A program made the position numbers and the translations under genes. Shown here in pieces: positions 26,784-36,374 of a stretch of 64,000 nucleotides of DNA; the first letter of the stretch is position 1, and every line of letters starts with the position of its first letter. The notes under the pieces were generated by a model. That model did not search any database, was not told where the DNA came from, and saw nothing but the letters and a program-made list of their open reading frames with translations. The stretch lies in assembly GCA_013911885.1 (NCBI GenBank), contig JACESI010000012.1:1-64000 (forward strand). Direction: 5' to 3'. Source of the DNA: Hyphomicrobiales bacterium. Lineage in GTDB: Bacteria; Pseudomonadota; Alphaproteobacteria; Rhizobiales; JACESI01.

Positions 26784-27374
26784 GTGGAGCGATATGTTTT
26801 TGGCTATGGCAGCCTCGTAAACGCCCAGACCCACAATTATACGCAAACCCACAAGGCAAGCCTTGTCGGCTGGCGGCGGGTCTGGCGACGCACCCACCGG
26901 CGTGATCTAGCTTATCTCACCATCGTGCCGGACCCCGCAACCCGCCTGATCGGCGTTATCGCCCGCGTGGCAATGGAAGACTGGGACGCGCTTGATCTGC
27001 GCGAACAGGCCTATGACCGGCTCTCTCTCGGCACAGAAGTTGACCACCCGCTTCTAAGCCCGGTCGATCTTGTGGTCTATTCGATACCAGAGTGCGATCT
27101 GATGCCTGCCTCCGCCACCCATCCCATTCTCATGACCTATCTTGATGCTGTACTGCACGGCTATCTCCAGGCCTATGGCGAGGAAGGCATTGACCACTTT
27201 ATCGAAACCACCGACGGGTGGGAGACACCGATTCTGAACGATCGCGACAACCCTCTCTATCCGCGTGCGGTGCCGATATCAGACGAGGCGAAGCGCTTCT
27301 TCGATGCCCGGTTGAAAGCTGTCGGCGTAACGATACTTCAGGAGCGCCCCTTGCGGGATCCAGGGGATCAATGA
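26784..27374 (+). CDS. Gamma-glutamylcyclotransferase-like (GGCT/ChaC-type) protein
   Basis: This 196-residue protein begins with GTG after AGGGGAGG. The motif ERYVFGYGSLVN at the N-terminus is the glycine-rich substrate loop of the GGCT fold, and a Glu in LREQAYDRL (near residue 75) fits the catalytic acid position. Family members open gamma-glutamyl peptides to 5-oxoproline, for example in glutathione turnover; the actual substrate is not clear. It follows nasA by about 215 bp and is probably a separate unit. Confidence 0.78.
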   Translation: MERYVFGYGSLVNAQTHNYTQTHKASLVGWRRVWRRTHRRDLAYLTIVPDPATRLIGVIARVAMEDWDALDLREQAYDRLSLGTEVDHPLLSPVDLVVYSIPECDLMPASATHPILMTYLDAVLHGYLQAYGEEGIDHFIETTDGWETPILNDRDNPLYPRAVPISDEAKRFFDARLKAVGVTILQERPLRDPGDQ

Positions 27375-27545
27375 ATGCAGATTGTCGTTGCCGCCTTGAT
27401 GCCTGACCGGGCGTGAGGCAATAGGACGCTGCGTCAACTCTTGTTGAGGCGACGGTTTGTCTTTGACTGTTTAAGATTTTTGCCTATCCTTAAAGGATGG
27501 GGTGGTATCATCTCGTAAGCTGCGCTTCTTTTGGAGGAGATAAAC

Positions 27546-27641
27546 ATGAAATCCTGGTCTAAGCCCGTCATGAACAGCGTCAATGCAGGTTTCGAAATTT
27601 CGCGTTATCTGCCGGCGGAACTTGGTTCCTGCAAAAAGTAA
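27546..27641 (+). CDS. pqqA: PqqA-like redox-cofactor precursor peptide
   Basis: A 31-residue peptide behind a strong site (TTTTGGAGGAGATAAAC). It has W4-x-KP, then AGFEISRYLPAEL, with Glu17 and Tyr21 spaced E-x3-Y, the pair that PqqE crosslinks to build pyrroloquinoline quinone. It extends 10 residues past Tyr21 and ends CKK. No pqqBCDE genes follow: a terminator lies 31 bp downstream, then a creatininase-family gene. It is therefore an orphan or extra PqqA copy, supplied by enzymes outside this window, or a precursor for a related RiPP. Confidence 0.8.
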   Translation: MKSWSKPVMNSVNAGFEISRYLPAELGSCKK

Positions 27642-27672
27642 GACCTTTTAGGGAAACCGAAAGGTCAAGGCC

Positions 27673-27704
27673 GCTGTCCTGTTTCAAAGCAGGGCAGCTT
27701 TTTT
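27673..27704 (+). terminator. Factor-independent terminator after the PqqA-like gene
   Basis: GCTGTCCTG (27673-27681) and CAGGGCAGC (27690-27698) form a 9-bp stem with one G-U pair and an 8-nt loop, followed by six T. It would make the peptide a short independent transcript or limit readthrough into the creatininase-family gene. Confidence 0.85.
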
Positions 27705-27759
27705 ATTTTTTGCGTCTATGCCGACAACAACCTTGTAACCACAGATTGCGGAAATTCCC

Positions 27760-28506
27760 ATGCAGCTTCAGCTTTCCACATGGCAGGAAGTGGATGCTTA
27801 TCTCACCCGGAGCCAGACCATCATTCTGCCTTTCGGTTCAACCGAGCAGCATGGCCCGACGGGGCTTATCGGAACCGATGCGCTCTGCCCGGCGGCGATT
27901 GCCGAGGCCGTTGGCGAAGCGACAGGAACGCTTATTGGCCCTGCCTTCGCCATCGGCATGGCGCAACATCATATGGGCTTTGCGGGGACCATGACCCTGC
28001 GCCCGTCGACCATTATCGCGATGGTGCACGATGCGGTTTCCTCCCTCGCGCTGCACGGTTTCCGGCGGTTCTATTTTCTCAACGGGCATGGCGGCAATAT
28101 CGCGACCCTATCGACCGCCTTCTCGGCGTTTCATGCCGAGTTGAGCCTTGATCCTGACCAGACGGAAAGTCCTGATATCCGTTTGAAGCAACGCAACTGG
28201 TGGGATGGCAACCGCTTTCGTGCGCTTTCCGCCGAGTATTATGGCGCGGCGGAGGGAACCCACGCGACATGCTCCGAAATCTCGCTTTCGAATTATCTTT
28301 ATCCCGACCATGTGAAATCGGCTGTTCTTGATCCGGAAATCGCGCCGCGCGGTCCGATCCTCGATGCGGCTGATTTTCGCCGCCGTTTCCCCGATGGACG
28401 CATGGGCTCGAACCCGTCGCTCTGTTCGGTGGCCCATGGCAAGCGCATATTCGAAGCCGCACGGGATGATGTCATCGACGATCTCAGCCAGTCTTTCCGC
28501 GACTGA
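27760..28506 (+). CDS. Creatininase-family metal-dependent amidohydrolase
   Basis: This 248-residue protein shows the family's metal ligands: GSTEQHGPTGLIGTDA near 27-42, AQHHMGFAGTMTL near 68-80, YFLNGHGGNIA near 106 and EGTHATCSEIS near 165. Relatives include creatininase, the FAPy deformylase ArfB and MftE, the protease that trims the mycofactocin precursor peptide. Because it follows a PqqA-like peptide gene, a peptide-processing role is conceivable, but the terminator between them and the family's breadth leave function open. Confidence 0.82.
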   Translation: MQLQLSTWQEVDAYLTRSQTIILPFGSTEQHGPTGLIGTDALCPAAIAEAVGEATGTLIGPAFAIGMAQHHMGFAGTMTLRPSTIIAMVHDAVSSLALHGFRRFYFLNGHGGNIATLSTAFSAFHAELSLDPDQTESPDIRLKQRNWWDGNRFRALSAEYYGAAEGTHATCSEISLSNYLYPDHVKSAVLDPEIAPRGPILDAADFRRRFPDGRMGSNPSLCSVAHGKRIFEAARDDVIDDLSQSFRD

Positions 28507-28542
28507 CACGCACGCCCCCGTGACCTGTCCCTAGACCTGTCC

Positions 28543-31500
28543 CTAGTTTTTCTTGCCACCAAGAAGACCGCCAAGTCCCTGGATAAGCTGATCGGCCGGG
28601 CGCTGTGGTTCAGTTTCTGGCACGCTCACGTTCGGATCGGCGGGCGCAGCCGGTGTTGCCGCGGACCCGGAGTTCTTGGGTTTGATAAGTTTTTGCAGCG
28701 CATCGGCAACGGGCGCTGCTGCCGGGGAGCCGAGCGGTGAGGCGAGGCCTTTTGTGGGCTGCGGCCGTGCGCGGGGAACCGGAACCTCGCCGACGGCAAG
28801 CGGCACAATCGGCGCGGTCGCTTCCCTGCCGCCGAGAAGCGCGCCAACCGCGCCGACCGCCGCGGCAACCCCGCCTTCTTTCGAAATCTTGCCATCCTGA
28901 ATGAGTGTTCCAAGGTCGACGCCGGTCTTGGCCTGCAATGTCTCGCCAACCTTACCCGCGATCCCGGTTTTCGGATCCGTGCCAAGGCCTTTCAGAAGTT
29001 CCGCCGGTTTGCTGGAAGCGATCTTGGCAAAGCCGCCGCCGAGCGATTGCAGTTTCGCGAGGCCAGCGGCCGGGTCTTCCAGAAACCCCTTGATGTCCGG
29101 ATAGATGCGCGGTTTCGCCCAGTTGCCATCGATGATCACGGGTACGGCAAAGCCCGCAAGATCCTGCGCACCGCCCTGACCTTCGAGGCTTGCAACGATT
29201 TTCGGATTGACCCGGTATTTCAGCGTCTGCGCCGGAAGGTCGACGCTGCCCTCGCCGGTGACGCGCACAAGCGGACCGACCAGCGTGAGATCGCTGTTCG
29301 AGGCGACGCCGTTTTGCACATTGAAGGATGCCGTGAAGGCGCTGAAATCGGTTTTCTCGGCTGGGGCAGTGTTCCATCCGGAAAGCGCACCGCTCGTCAG
29401 GGCGCGCATCGACTTGGCAATATTGATGCCGCGGATCGCGCCATTGTTGAAGGCAAATTTCGTGGCTCCGTTGAGTGCCTGAACCAGTTCCGCCTCGGAT
29501 TTGCCGGATGTCGTCATATCGAGCGAGAAATCAAGCCCGCCCTCGATCCGCTCGAATTTCGCGGCATCCCGCAGGAACGGATAAGCCTCGATCGCCGTTG
29601 TCGTGAGTTTGACGGCCATGGCAGGCACGGCCCCGGCATTGGTGATCGAAACACGGGCATTGCCTGTGCCGCCATAAAAGGTCATCTGCGTCAGATCAGC
29701 GTGAAGCGCGCCGCCCTGCATGGTGGTCTTAAGCGCAAGCGGACCGATGCTCATGCCCTCGACTTTAAGCGTTTTCACCCGGGCGGTAAGATCGAGTTCG
29801 GCGGCATTGATGAAGCTGAAATCAATCGGCGCGCGGCTCCACCCGGCTTGGGGCGCCCGGGCGGACTGTCCGGTCTGCCCCCCGGAACCGCCGCTCGCCT
29901 CAGAAGAGGTCGCGATATAAGGATTCACATCCAGAAGATCGAAGGCAATTTCAGCTTTCACGGAAGGCTTTGCACCAAGACCGACGCTCGCCGTGCCACT
30001 TCCTTTGACATCGTCAAGAGCGAGCGACAATGTTTTGAGCGTAACGGCCTTGTCGCTCGCGGTGAAGTCGGTCGCAATGTCAAAGGCGTTGTAGCCGGGG
30101 CCTGCGGGCAGCGCCGTGCCAAGCCATTGCGCAAGAGAACGAAGGGATTTGCCCTTGATCGTCAGTTCGCCGCCAATCGGCAGCGACGGGGTGATATTGC
30201 CGCTGAAAGTGGCGGCGACCTTCGACAGCGCGACGCTCGCTTTCGTCGCCGCCGCCCGTCCGCTGATCAGGGCGCCCGCGTCGCTTGTCGCATCCACGCG
30301 GATTGTCTCGCCGCGCCAGTTGCCGCTGCCCTTCACATTGACAGGCTTGGTCAAGCCGTCAATCGTGGCGTTGAGCGAAAGCGCCGACACCTCGTCCGCT
30401 GCCGGGTCATTAAACGTCTCGGCAAGGCCAAGCCCACGGATGCGCGCTTCGGATATGCCCACAGACCCGCGCGCATTGATGGTGGCAAGCACGTCCGCGC
30501 TGTTCAGGCCCTGAAAACCGAAGGTCAGATCGGTGCCGATCCTGCCTTCGATCTGTTTTGTCAGCGCATCCTGCCCGGCGAGAGCAAGCAGTGTTTTGAG
30601 GGAAAGATTGTTGGCTTTCACGCTGCCATAGGTCGTGAGTGGCTGTTGTTTCGAATCAGCCTCAAGCGAGGCGCGCGCCGATCCGCCGATGGCCACGACA
30701 TCCGTGATATCGAGTTTCACGACACCGTTTGACAGCGCAAACCGCCCGCGCAGGTTTTCAACGCCGTGATCGCCGGTCTTGATCGCCTGAGCCGAAAAAG
30801 CGAGGTCGGCATCGACCGCGCTGAGCGCGGAAAGATCCGGCTCGCCTGCTGTCTCAGCTTTGCCATTCGCATCGGCGTTCGCTGCTGTTGTCGTCTGCGA
30901 TGATGCATCCGCCGGTCTCAACCGGTCGAGATCAAGGATGCCAAGCCCAAGGGAGCCTTTTACCAGCGGGCGCGCGCCGGTGCTGTCGATGATGAGATCG
31001 GTCTTGAGCGCTGTATCGTAAAAATTGCTGTTATCGAATTTGAGGGTAATCCTGCCCTCTTCGGCCTTGATTGTGCCGAGCGCTGCAAGGTCGCCGGGGG
31101 CCAGTGCGCCGCCGGACAGGTCAGCAAGATTGGTGGCCTTGATGTCGAGTGTACCGTCGAAAATATCGGGTCCGCCCCCGTCAATCACGCCATTGGCTGC
31201 AATGGTCGCGGTCTTGTAGACCGCGGTAAGTGAGACCCGGCCCTGATTGGTTGCAAGCAGGGTCTTGAAGTCCGGTATCTGCCCGGACAAGGCGATATCC
31301 TCACCGCTCACATTGGCCGAGCCTGCGAGATTGAGAGGGCCTTTCGCATCCGGCAGGGAGGCGGAAACCGTCAGATTGCTGATTTCAAGCGGCGCAACCC
31401 CGGTCTTGCCATAGCGGATTGTGGCTTGCTCGATGGTGAATTTCTGCACCTGAAGCGTTTCCACCAGAGAATTGACGAGATCATTTTCAACCGCTGGGTT

Positions 31501-31938
31501 GGCGGAAGGCGCGGTCTGATCCGCAGACGGCGAAGGCGTGGTTGCGGCATCGACGCTGTTTGGTGCAAGCCAGACCGGCGAGCCATCGTCTCTGAGTTCG
31601 ATCACGATATCGGGCTTACCGAGATGGATTTCCTCGATATCGATCGATTTGCTGAACAGCGCGGACAGACCGACGGAAAAGCGCGCCTCCTCGGCCTTGA
31701 TGATCGGTTCATGGTTCGGCGGGCTCACCGAAACATTTCTCGCAACAAGCCGCACACTCGGCACCAGCGCCATCTCGACGTCGCCATCAACAAGAATGCG
31801 CCAGCCGGTTTTCTGTTCGATCAGACGCTGAACCTCTGTCTTGATCGTCTCGGCAGGCAGGATGAACGGGGCGAGGAAGACCAGCGCCGCAAGCAGGGCG
31901 AGGCCAGAGACGATGAAAATCAAGAGGCGACGAAACAT
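28543..31938 (-). CDS. AsmA-family inner-membrane-anchored protein
   Basis: This 1131-residue protein has a single N-terminal membrane anchor (LLIFIVSGLALLAALVFLAP) and a very long periplasmic part of repetitive beta-strand character. The AsmA N-terminal domain is clear (ETIKTEVQRLIEQKTGWRIL, then DGDVEMALVPSVRLVARNV). The C-terminal AsmA_2 region contains GLDFSLDMTTSGKSEAELV, GATKFAFNNGAIRGINIA and LKYRVNPKIV. The extreme C-terminus is low complexity (Pro/Ala/Gly-rich, 1060-1110). AsmA-like proteins are thought to move phospholipids between the envelope membranes. It converges with the creatininase-family gene. Confidence 0.9.
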   Translation of the reverse strand: MFRRLLIFIVSGLALLAALVFLAPFILPAETIKTEVQRLIEQKTGWRILVDGDVEMALVPSVRLVARNVSVSPPNHEPIIKAEEARFSVGLSALFSKSIDIEEIHLGKPDIVIELRDDGSPVWLAPNSVDAATTPSPSADQTAPSANPAVENDLVNSLVETLQVQKFTIEQATIRYGKTGVAPLEISNLTVSASLPDAKGPLNLAGSANVSGEDIALSGQIPDFKTLLATNQGRVSLTAVYKTATIAANGVIDGGGPDIFDGTLDIKATNLADLSGGALAPGDLAALGTIKAEEGRITLKFDNSNFYDTALKTDLIIDSTGARPLVKGSLGLGILDLDRLRPADASSQTTTAANADANGKAETAGEPDLSALSAVDADLAFSAQAIKTGDHGVENLRGRFALSNGVVKLDITDVVAIGGSARASLEADSKQQPLTTYGSVKANNLSLKTLLALAGQDALTKQIEGRIGTDLTFGFQGLNSADVLATINARGSVGISEARIRGLGLAETFNDPAADEVSALSLNATIDGLTKPVNVKGSGNWRGETIRVDATSDAGALISGRAAATKASVALSKVAATFSGNITPSLPIGGELTIKGKSLRSLAQWLGTALPAGPGYNAFDIATDFTASDKAVTLKTLSLALDDVKGSGTASVGLGAKPSVKAEIAFDLLDVNPYIATSSEASGGSGGQTGQSARAPQAGWSRAPIDFSFINAAELDLTARVKTLKVEGMSIGPLALKTTMQGGALHADLTQMTFYGGTGNARVSITNAGAVPAMAVKLTTTAIEAYPFLRDAAKFERIEGGLDFSLDMTTSGKSEAELVQALNGATKFAFNNGAIRGINIAKSMRALTSGALSGWNTAPAEKTDFSAFTASFNVQNGVASNSDLTLVGPLVRVTGEGSVDLPAQTLKYRVNPKIVASLEGQGGAQDLAGFAVPVIIDGNWAKPRIYPDIKGFLEDPAAGLAKLQSLGGGFAKIASSKPAELLKGLGTDPKTGIAGKVGETLQAKTGVDLGTLIQDGKISKEGGVAAAVGAVGALLGGREATAPIVPLAVGEVPVPRARPQPTKGLASPLGSPAAAPVADALQKLIKPKNSGSAATPAAPADPNVSVPETEPQRPADQLIQGLGGLLGGKKN

Positions 31939-32022
31939 GGCTGCTCCAAGTCATGTGTACTGACTATGCCTGATTCCATCAGACTTCGCGAAAAACGTCG
32001 CTAAATTATGTCGGCGGCGACA

Positions 32023-33078
32023 TCAGCCGCGCAAGCCGAGAGATTCCGCCTGCGCGATCAAGGCTTCGCGCGTGAGAAGGCCGCTTTGGGCATCGAGGCG
32101 GCTGACGACGGAGGCAGCATTGAGGGCGGCGAGAACGAGGGCCTCCTCTGGTGTGTCGCCCATGACGAGGCTGCCGGAAAGCGTCGAGGCGAAGGCATCG
32201 CCCGCGCCCGTCGTGCCCGCAACTTCGGTCCGGATCACCGGCTGGTAGCAGAGTTTGCCCGCGACAGACAGATACGCGCCGTTGCCGCCATCGGTAACAC
32301 CGATATAGCGCGGGCCGAAAGCATGAAGCCGCTTTGCATAATTCTCAAGCGGAAGCCTGAAGCCCTGTACCGAAAGGACCGGTTCAGCGGCTGTGTTCAG
32401 CGTATCGCCCTTTTCCCAGCCGGTACGTTCCACGAGTTTCGGGACAAGTGCGCGCGCCTCATCCATGTTGCAGATGAAAAGATCAACATCCGGAAGGCTT
32501 TCGAAGAACGGATCGGTCTTGTTGGTGAGTTGAAGAACACCGGGATTGACCGCAACAAAAGCGCCTGCAAGCTTGGCGCGGGCGACCAGCGCCGGAAAGC
32601 GGTTTGCAGAATCGTTGCTGAGATTGGTGATATAGACAAGATCCGCCCCTCGGAAGACTTCTGGCGCGATGTCGTCATCAACCAGAAATCCATTTGCGCC
32701 GCGATGGGTGAAAATCGCGGCGTTGCGGTCATGCGAGGCGATGAGCAGTGAAACCGCGGTCGCCTCGGTCGGATGGGTGCGCACGAGATCGGTCGCAATC
32801 CCTTCCTCCTCGAACCGCCCGGAAATCTTGGTCGCATTGATGTCATGGCCGAGCTTGACCAGCGGGGAAACGTCAAAGCCCTGTCGTTTGAGCGAGATCG
32901 CGGCATTGACCGCGCCGCCGCCGGTATGGGTGCTGACCGCCTCGGCATCGACCTTGCGCCCTGGCTGCATAAGCAGAAAACTCGTCGTCTGATTGGTCAG
33001 CGTCATCTGTTCGATATCGTCATTGGCGATGGTCGCGATGATATCGAGTGTTGCGGAACCGACGGTGATTGCTTTCAT
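32023..33078 (-). CDS. PfkB-family sugar kinase
   Basis: This 351-residue kinase starts MKAITVGSATLDIIATI, with GGAG 6 bp upstream. It contains the PfkB N-terminal signature region (HTGGGAVNAAISLKRQGF) and the C-terminal signature with catalytic Asp (GTTGAGDAFASTLSG). Substrate could be ribose, adenosine, fructose or another sugar; nothing nearby settles it. It is transcribed toward the AsmA gene and is divergent from the M14-like gene. Confidence 0.85.
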   Translation of the reverse strand: MKAITVGSATLDIIATIANDDIEQMTLTNQTTSFLLMQPGRKVDAEAVSTHTGGGAVNAAISLKRQGFDVSPLVKLGHDINATKISGRFEEEGIATDLVRTHPTEATAVSLLIASHDRNAAIFTHRGANGFLVDDDIAPEVFRGADLVYITNLSNDSANRFPALVARAKLAGAFVAVNPGVLQLTNKTDPFFESLPDVDLFICNMDEARALVPKLVERTGWEKGDTLNTAAEPVLSVQGFRLPLENYAKRLHAFGPRYIGVTDGGNGAYLSVAGKLCYQPVIRTEVAGTTGAGDAFASTLSGSLVMGDTPEEALVLAALNAASVVSRLDAQSGLLTREALIAQAESLGLRG

Positions 33079-33265
33079 GGGTATCTCCAGCCAGAGGGCT
33101 TCTTTGCCTCTAACACGATCACCGGTGAATCGCCCGCCCAAATCCGAATTTTCCGCGTTGATTACGGGCTTTGCCGCGATATGCTGAGGAGCCTTGCCTG
33201 ATCGGTGTGCAGATGCGTATTTTCGCTCCGAATGTCACAGGTTTTCAGTACGCCAAAGGACCAGC

Positions 33266-34573
33266 GTGATCCGTCCGTATCGTGTTTTTGTCTTTCGTTT
33301 GAGCGCATCTTCATGCGTCGCCGCCATTCTCGCCCTCACGCTCCTGCCACATCAAGCGGAAGCGGGGTTTTGTGGCGGCGGGCTGATCGAGGAGAAGCGC
33401 TGCAAGGCGGCAATCGACATCATGCGCGACCTTCTGCCCCAAGCCGCGGCCGAAACGACACAACCGGTCGAAGCGACATCCGGCACGGCGAGTGGCGCAG
33501 CGGCGGGAAACCCGGTCCCGGATGGTTTGCTTCCCGCGCCAAGCCGCATTGGGGCAGCATCGGACGAGACCAGCGCCGCCGCTGGTGCCACGGCGGTTTC
33601 CTCTGGTGATCCCTCTGGTGCAGTGGTGTTCGTACCATACCCGACCGAGCGCCCACGCAACAATAAAGCGCTTTATCCGCAAAATGCAGCGCTGAAGGAT
33701 GGCGCGCTCGCTTTTCAGTCTGTGGCGGCTCAATCGGCTGGGGCGGGTGGCGATCGCATATCCGGGCCGTATCTGAGCGATGTCTGTCTTGACGTCGACA
33801 GCATCACCGAGAAAGACATTGCCGGTCAGCGTGCAGCTTTGAAGAAATCGGGGATATGCGTCACCGAAACCCGGCTTGCCGAGAATGGTCGGCGCTGGCG
33901 GCTTTTCATGATAGAAAACCGGAGCAAGGGCGCGGGGCCGCTTTTTGTCGTTCCGCATGACAATGAGGACGCCGCCTTTGCGACCGGCGTTTACGGCGTT
34001 GCAACCTATGGCGGCACGCTGATCGCAGTTGAAGCCGGTGAACAGCGTCTTTTCGAGGGGCAGGACCCGAACCGCAATTTCAGCACATCAAGCACGGCGG
34101 CAAAATCGTGCCGTGCCCAGCGCGCGCCCGCGCCGCTTTACACCGAAGCCATTCTCTCGCGTCGCCGGTCCGGCGCCGCAATCATCGCGCTGCACAGCAA
34201 CGCCAACGGCTGGTCCGGCAACGGTGGCAGTGGCAACATCTCGACACGCAAGACCGGCGGCGGCACGAAACCCTTCATCAGCGCCATCGCCCGCTCTCGC
34301 CGCCTTGCCGATGAGGATACGATGATCATCCTTGCCGGCACCGGCGAGGCGGGCAAGGGTCCTGCCGCCCGCGCGATCCGGCATTTCACTGAAAAGGCGG
34401 GCGTCAACGTTCTCTATGAGCAGGTCAACCCGCGCAACAACGACTGCTCGCTCTCGAATTACGCCGCGCTGAACAATATCGACCCCTATTTCAACATTGA
34501 GGTCGAGGACGGCGATACCAAAACGCAGAAGCTGATTTTGGATGCGCTCGCTGATTATCTTGGGCTGAAATAG
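33266..34573 (+). CDS. Secreted M14-like zinc peptidase/amidase homologue
   Basis: 435 residues from a GTG start with AAAGGA 5 bp upstream; a longer open frame begins 72 bp earlier without a better site. The signal peptide is clear (VFRLSASSCVAAILALTLLP, then AEAGFCGG). Residues about 55-180 are low-complexity Ala/Thr/Gly. The C-terminal domain has VVPHDNEDAAF (an HxxE pair), GGTLIAVEAGEQR, GQDPNRNF and ALHSNANG, matching the metal-ligand pattern of M14 carboxypeptidases or succinylglutamate desuccinylase-like folds. A periplasmic peptide or cell-wall amidase role is plausible. Confidence 0.65.
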   Translation: MIRPYRVFVFRLSASSCVAAILALTLLPHQAEAGFCGGGLIEEKRCKAAIDIMRDLLPQAAAETTQPVEATSGTASGAAAGNPVPDGLLPAPSRIGAASDETSAAAGATAVSSGDPSGAVVFVPYPTERPRNNKALYPQNAALKDGALAFQSVAAQSAGAGGDRISGPYLSDVCLDVDSITEKDIAGQRAALKKSGICVTETRLAENGRRWRLFMIENRSKGAGPLFVVPHDNEDAAFATGVYGVATYGGTLIAVEAGEQRLFEGQDPNRNFSTSSTAAKSCRAQRAPAPLYTEAILSRRRSGAAIIALHSNANGWSGNGGSGNISTRKTGGGTKPFISAIARSRRLADEDTMIILAGTGEAGKGPAARAIRHFTEKAGVNVLYEQVNPRNNDCSLSNYAALNNIDPYFNIEVEDGDTKTQKLILDALADYLGLK

Positions 34574-34651
34574 AGTGTCGAGATAGAGGTTGGAGGCGAA
34601 GGGATCAGCGCGCCTCGGCCCGCTTGAATGCCCGGTCTCACTTGCGGTATC

Positions 34652-35080
34652 TCAACTTCCCGGATCAGCCACGAAACCGGCTGCTTCAATGGCCGCAATC
34701 GCAGCTGCCTCGTCATTGTCGGAGCTGTCGCCGGTGACGCCGACCGCGCCGATGATCTGGCCGCCATCGCGCACGAGAACGCCGCCTGGAACCGGAACGA
34801 GCACGCCTTTCGCAAGCGCATTCATCGCCTGCATGAAATAGGGCTGGGTCTTCGCCCGTTCATACAATGTGCGCGAGCCAAGACCCATTGCGACCGCGCC
34901 GCCTGCTTTGCCCTCGGCGATTTCAGGCCGCAGATTGCTGGTGCCATCCTCGCGCACCAGCATGATCAGATGCCCACCCGCATCGACAACAGCGACCGTG
35001 AGGGGTTTCATCTGATGGGTTCGGCGGTGATTGATGACGGCGGCGATGATGGCTTCGGCATCGGTTAGTCTGAGCGACAT
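34652..35080 (-). CDS. GlcG/HbpS-family (DUF336) protein
   Basis: A 142-residue protein starting MSLRLTDAEAIIAA behind AAAGGAATGGGGC. Family features are VAVVDAGGHLIMLVRED, PVPGGVLVRDGGQIIGAVGV and GDSSDNDEAAAIAAIEAAGF. GlcG-like proteins accompany glycolate oxidase operons and some bind haem; their biochemical role is poorly defined. It follows dctM by 11 bp in the TRAP transporter operon, fitting a locus for glycolate-like acids. Confidence 0.85.
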   Translation of the reverse strand: MSLRLTDAEAIIAAVINHRRTHQMKPLTVAVVDAGGHLIMLVREDGTSNLRPEIAEGKAGGAVAMGLGSRTLYERAKTQPYFMQAMNALAKGVLVPVPGGVLVRDGGQIIGAVGVTGDSSDNDEAAAIAAIEAAGFVADPGS

Positions 35081-35091
35081 GCCCCATTCCT

Positions 35092-36372
35092 TTAGCGATA
35101 GAAATACTCCACGAGGAAGAGCGGGATAGATGGCACATAAGTGCATATCATGAGCACAGCGAGAAGCACGGCGATGAAATAGATATTCACTTTGGTGACT
35201 TCCCAGATATTGGCGCGCGCAATCGCACAGGCCGTAATCAGTACACTCGCAACCGGCGGGGTCTGCTGTCCGATGGCAAGATTGAGCGTGACGACAAGCC
35301 CGAAATGCACCGGATCGATACCGGCCGCAACAATGAGCGGAATGACAATCGGTACCACCAGAATGATCGCGGCGGCGGAGTGCAGAAAGAAGCCGATGAT
35401 CAGGAACAGGAAATTCAGGATCAGAAGGATCAGCCATTTGTTGCTGGTCAGGTCCAGGATACCGGCTGCGAGTTCCTGCGGGATCTGGGCGCGGGTCAGA
35501 AACCCGCCCATGAGAACCGACGCCGCGACCAGAAGCATGACGACCGCCGTCTGCATGCCGCCATCAAGCATGGCGCGCTTGAGGTGCTTGAAGTCGATCT
35601 GATTGTACCAAAACCCGACGGCGAGTGCCGCGACGACGGCCAGGCCCGCACCTTCGGTGGCCGTAACGAAGCCGCCGAAAATACCGCCGAGAATGATGAA
35701 GGGCAGGGTGAATGCCGGAAGCGCGTCAATGAAGGTCTCCCGCACGCGCTTGAAATTGAAGGCCTCTTCTACCGGCAGGTTGTATTTTACCGCAAAGCCA
35801 TAGGCGACGGCCATCAGCCCCGCCGCGCCCATCAGCCCGGGAATGATACCGGCAACGAACAACTGCTCGACCGAGGTGTTGGCAGCTGTCGCATAAAGGA
35901 TCATCGGGATCGACGGAGGGATGATGATTGCAAGCGATGCCGAGGACGAGGTGACTGCCGCGGCTAGAGGCCCCGAGTAACCGCGCTTCTTCATCTGCGG
36001 AATGAGGATCGATCCCATGGCGGCCACATCTGCCACCGCCGAGCCGGAAATTTCTGCAAAGAAGAGCGAAACACCGATATTGACCATGGCAAGGCCGCCA
36101 CGCACGAAGCCGATCAGCGCGGATACGAAATTGATCAAACGGTCCGTGACGCCGCCCGCATTCATGATCGCGCCCGCCAGCACGAACATCGGAATGGCAA
36201 TGAGCGAGAATTTTGTCGAGCCGTCATACATATCGAGCGCGACGGAGACGAGGCTGTTCACGCCTTCAAAACCAACCAGACCGATGACGCCCGCAATGGC
36301 AAGGGCGACGGCGATCGGCACATTCAGGCAGATCAGAGCAACCATTACTAAAAAGATGAACAAAATCAACAT
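35092..36372 (-). CDS. dctM: TRAP transporter large membrane subunit DctM
   Basis: This 426-residue integral membrane subunit belongs to a tripartite ATP-independent periplasmic transporter. It starts MLILFIFLVMVALICLNVPI, with GGGGAGG 10 bp upstream, two bases after the dctQ stop. It has about 12 hydrophobic segments, and DctM motifs include LFFAEISGSAVADVAAMGSI and SSSASLAIIIPPSIPMILY. It drives sodium-coupled uptake of organic acids with DctQ and DctP. Confidence 0.93.
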   Translation of the reverse strand: MLILFIFLVMVALICLNVPIAVALAIAGVIGLVGFEGVNSLVSVALDMYDGSTKFSLIAIPMFVLAGAIMNAGGVTDRLINFVSALIGFVRGGLAMVNIGVSLFFAEISGSAVADVAAMGSILIPQMKKRGYSGPLAAAVTSSSASLAIIIPPSIPMILYATAANTSVEQLFVAGIIPGLMGAAGLMAVAYGFAVKYNLPVEEAFNFKRVRETFIDALPAFTLPFIILGGIFGGFVTATEGAGLAVVAALAVGFWYNQIDFKHLKRAMLDGGMQTAVVMLLVAASVLMGGFLTRAQIPQELAAGILDLTSNKWLILLILNFLFLIIGFFLHSAAAIILVVPIVIPLIVAAGIDPVHFGLVVTLNLAIGQQTPPVASVLITACAIARANIWEVTKVNIYFIAVLLAVLMICTYVPSIPLFLVEYFYR

Positions 36373-36374
36373 AG

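Noticed and set aside
29047..30732. Open frame of 561 codons antisense to the AsmA gene
   Set aside because: It has Arg/His/Gly-rich composition, no family resemblance and no ribosome site. It is explained by GC-rich codon bias of the opposite strand.
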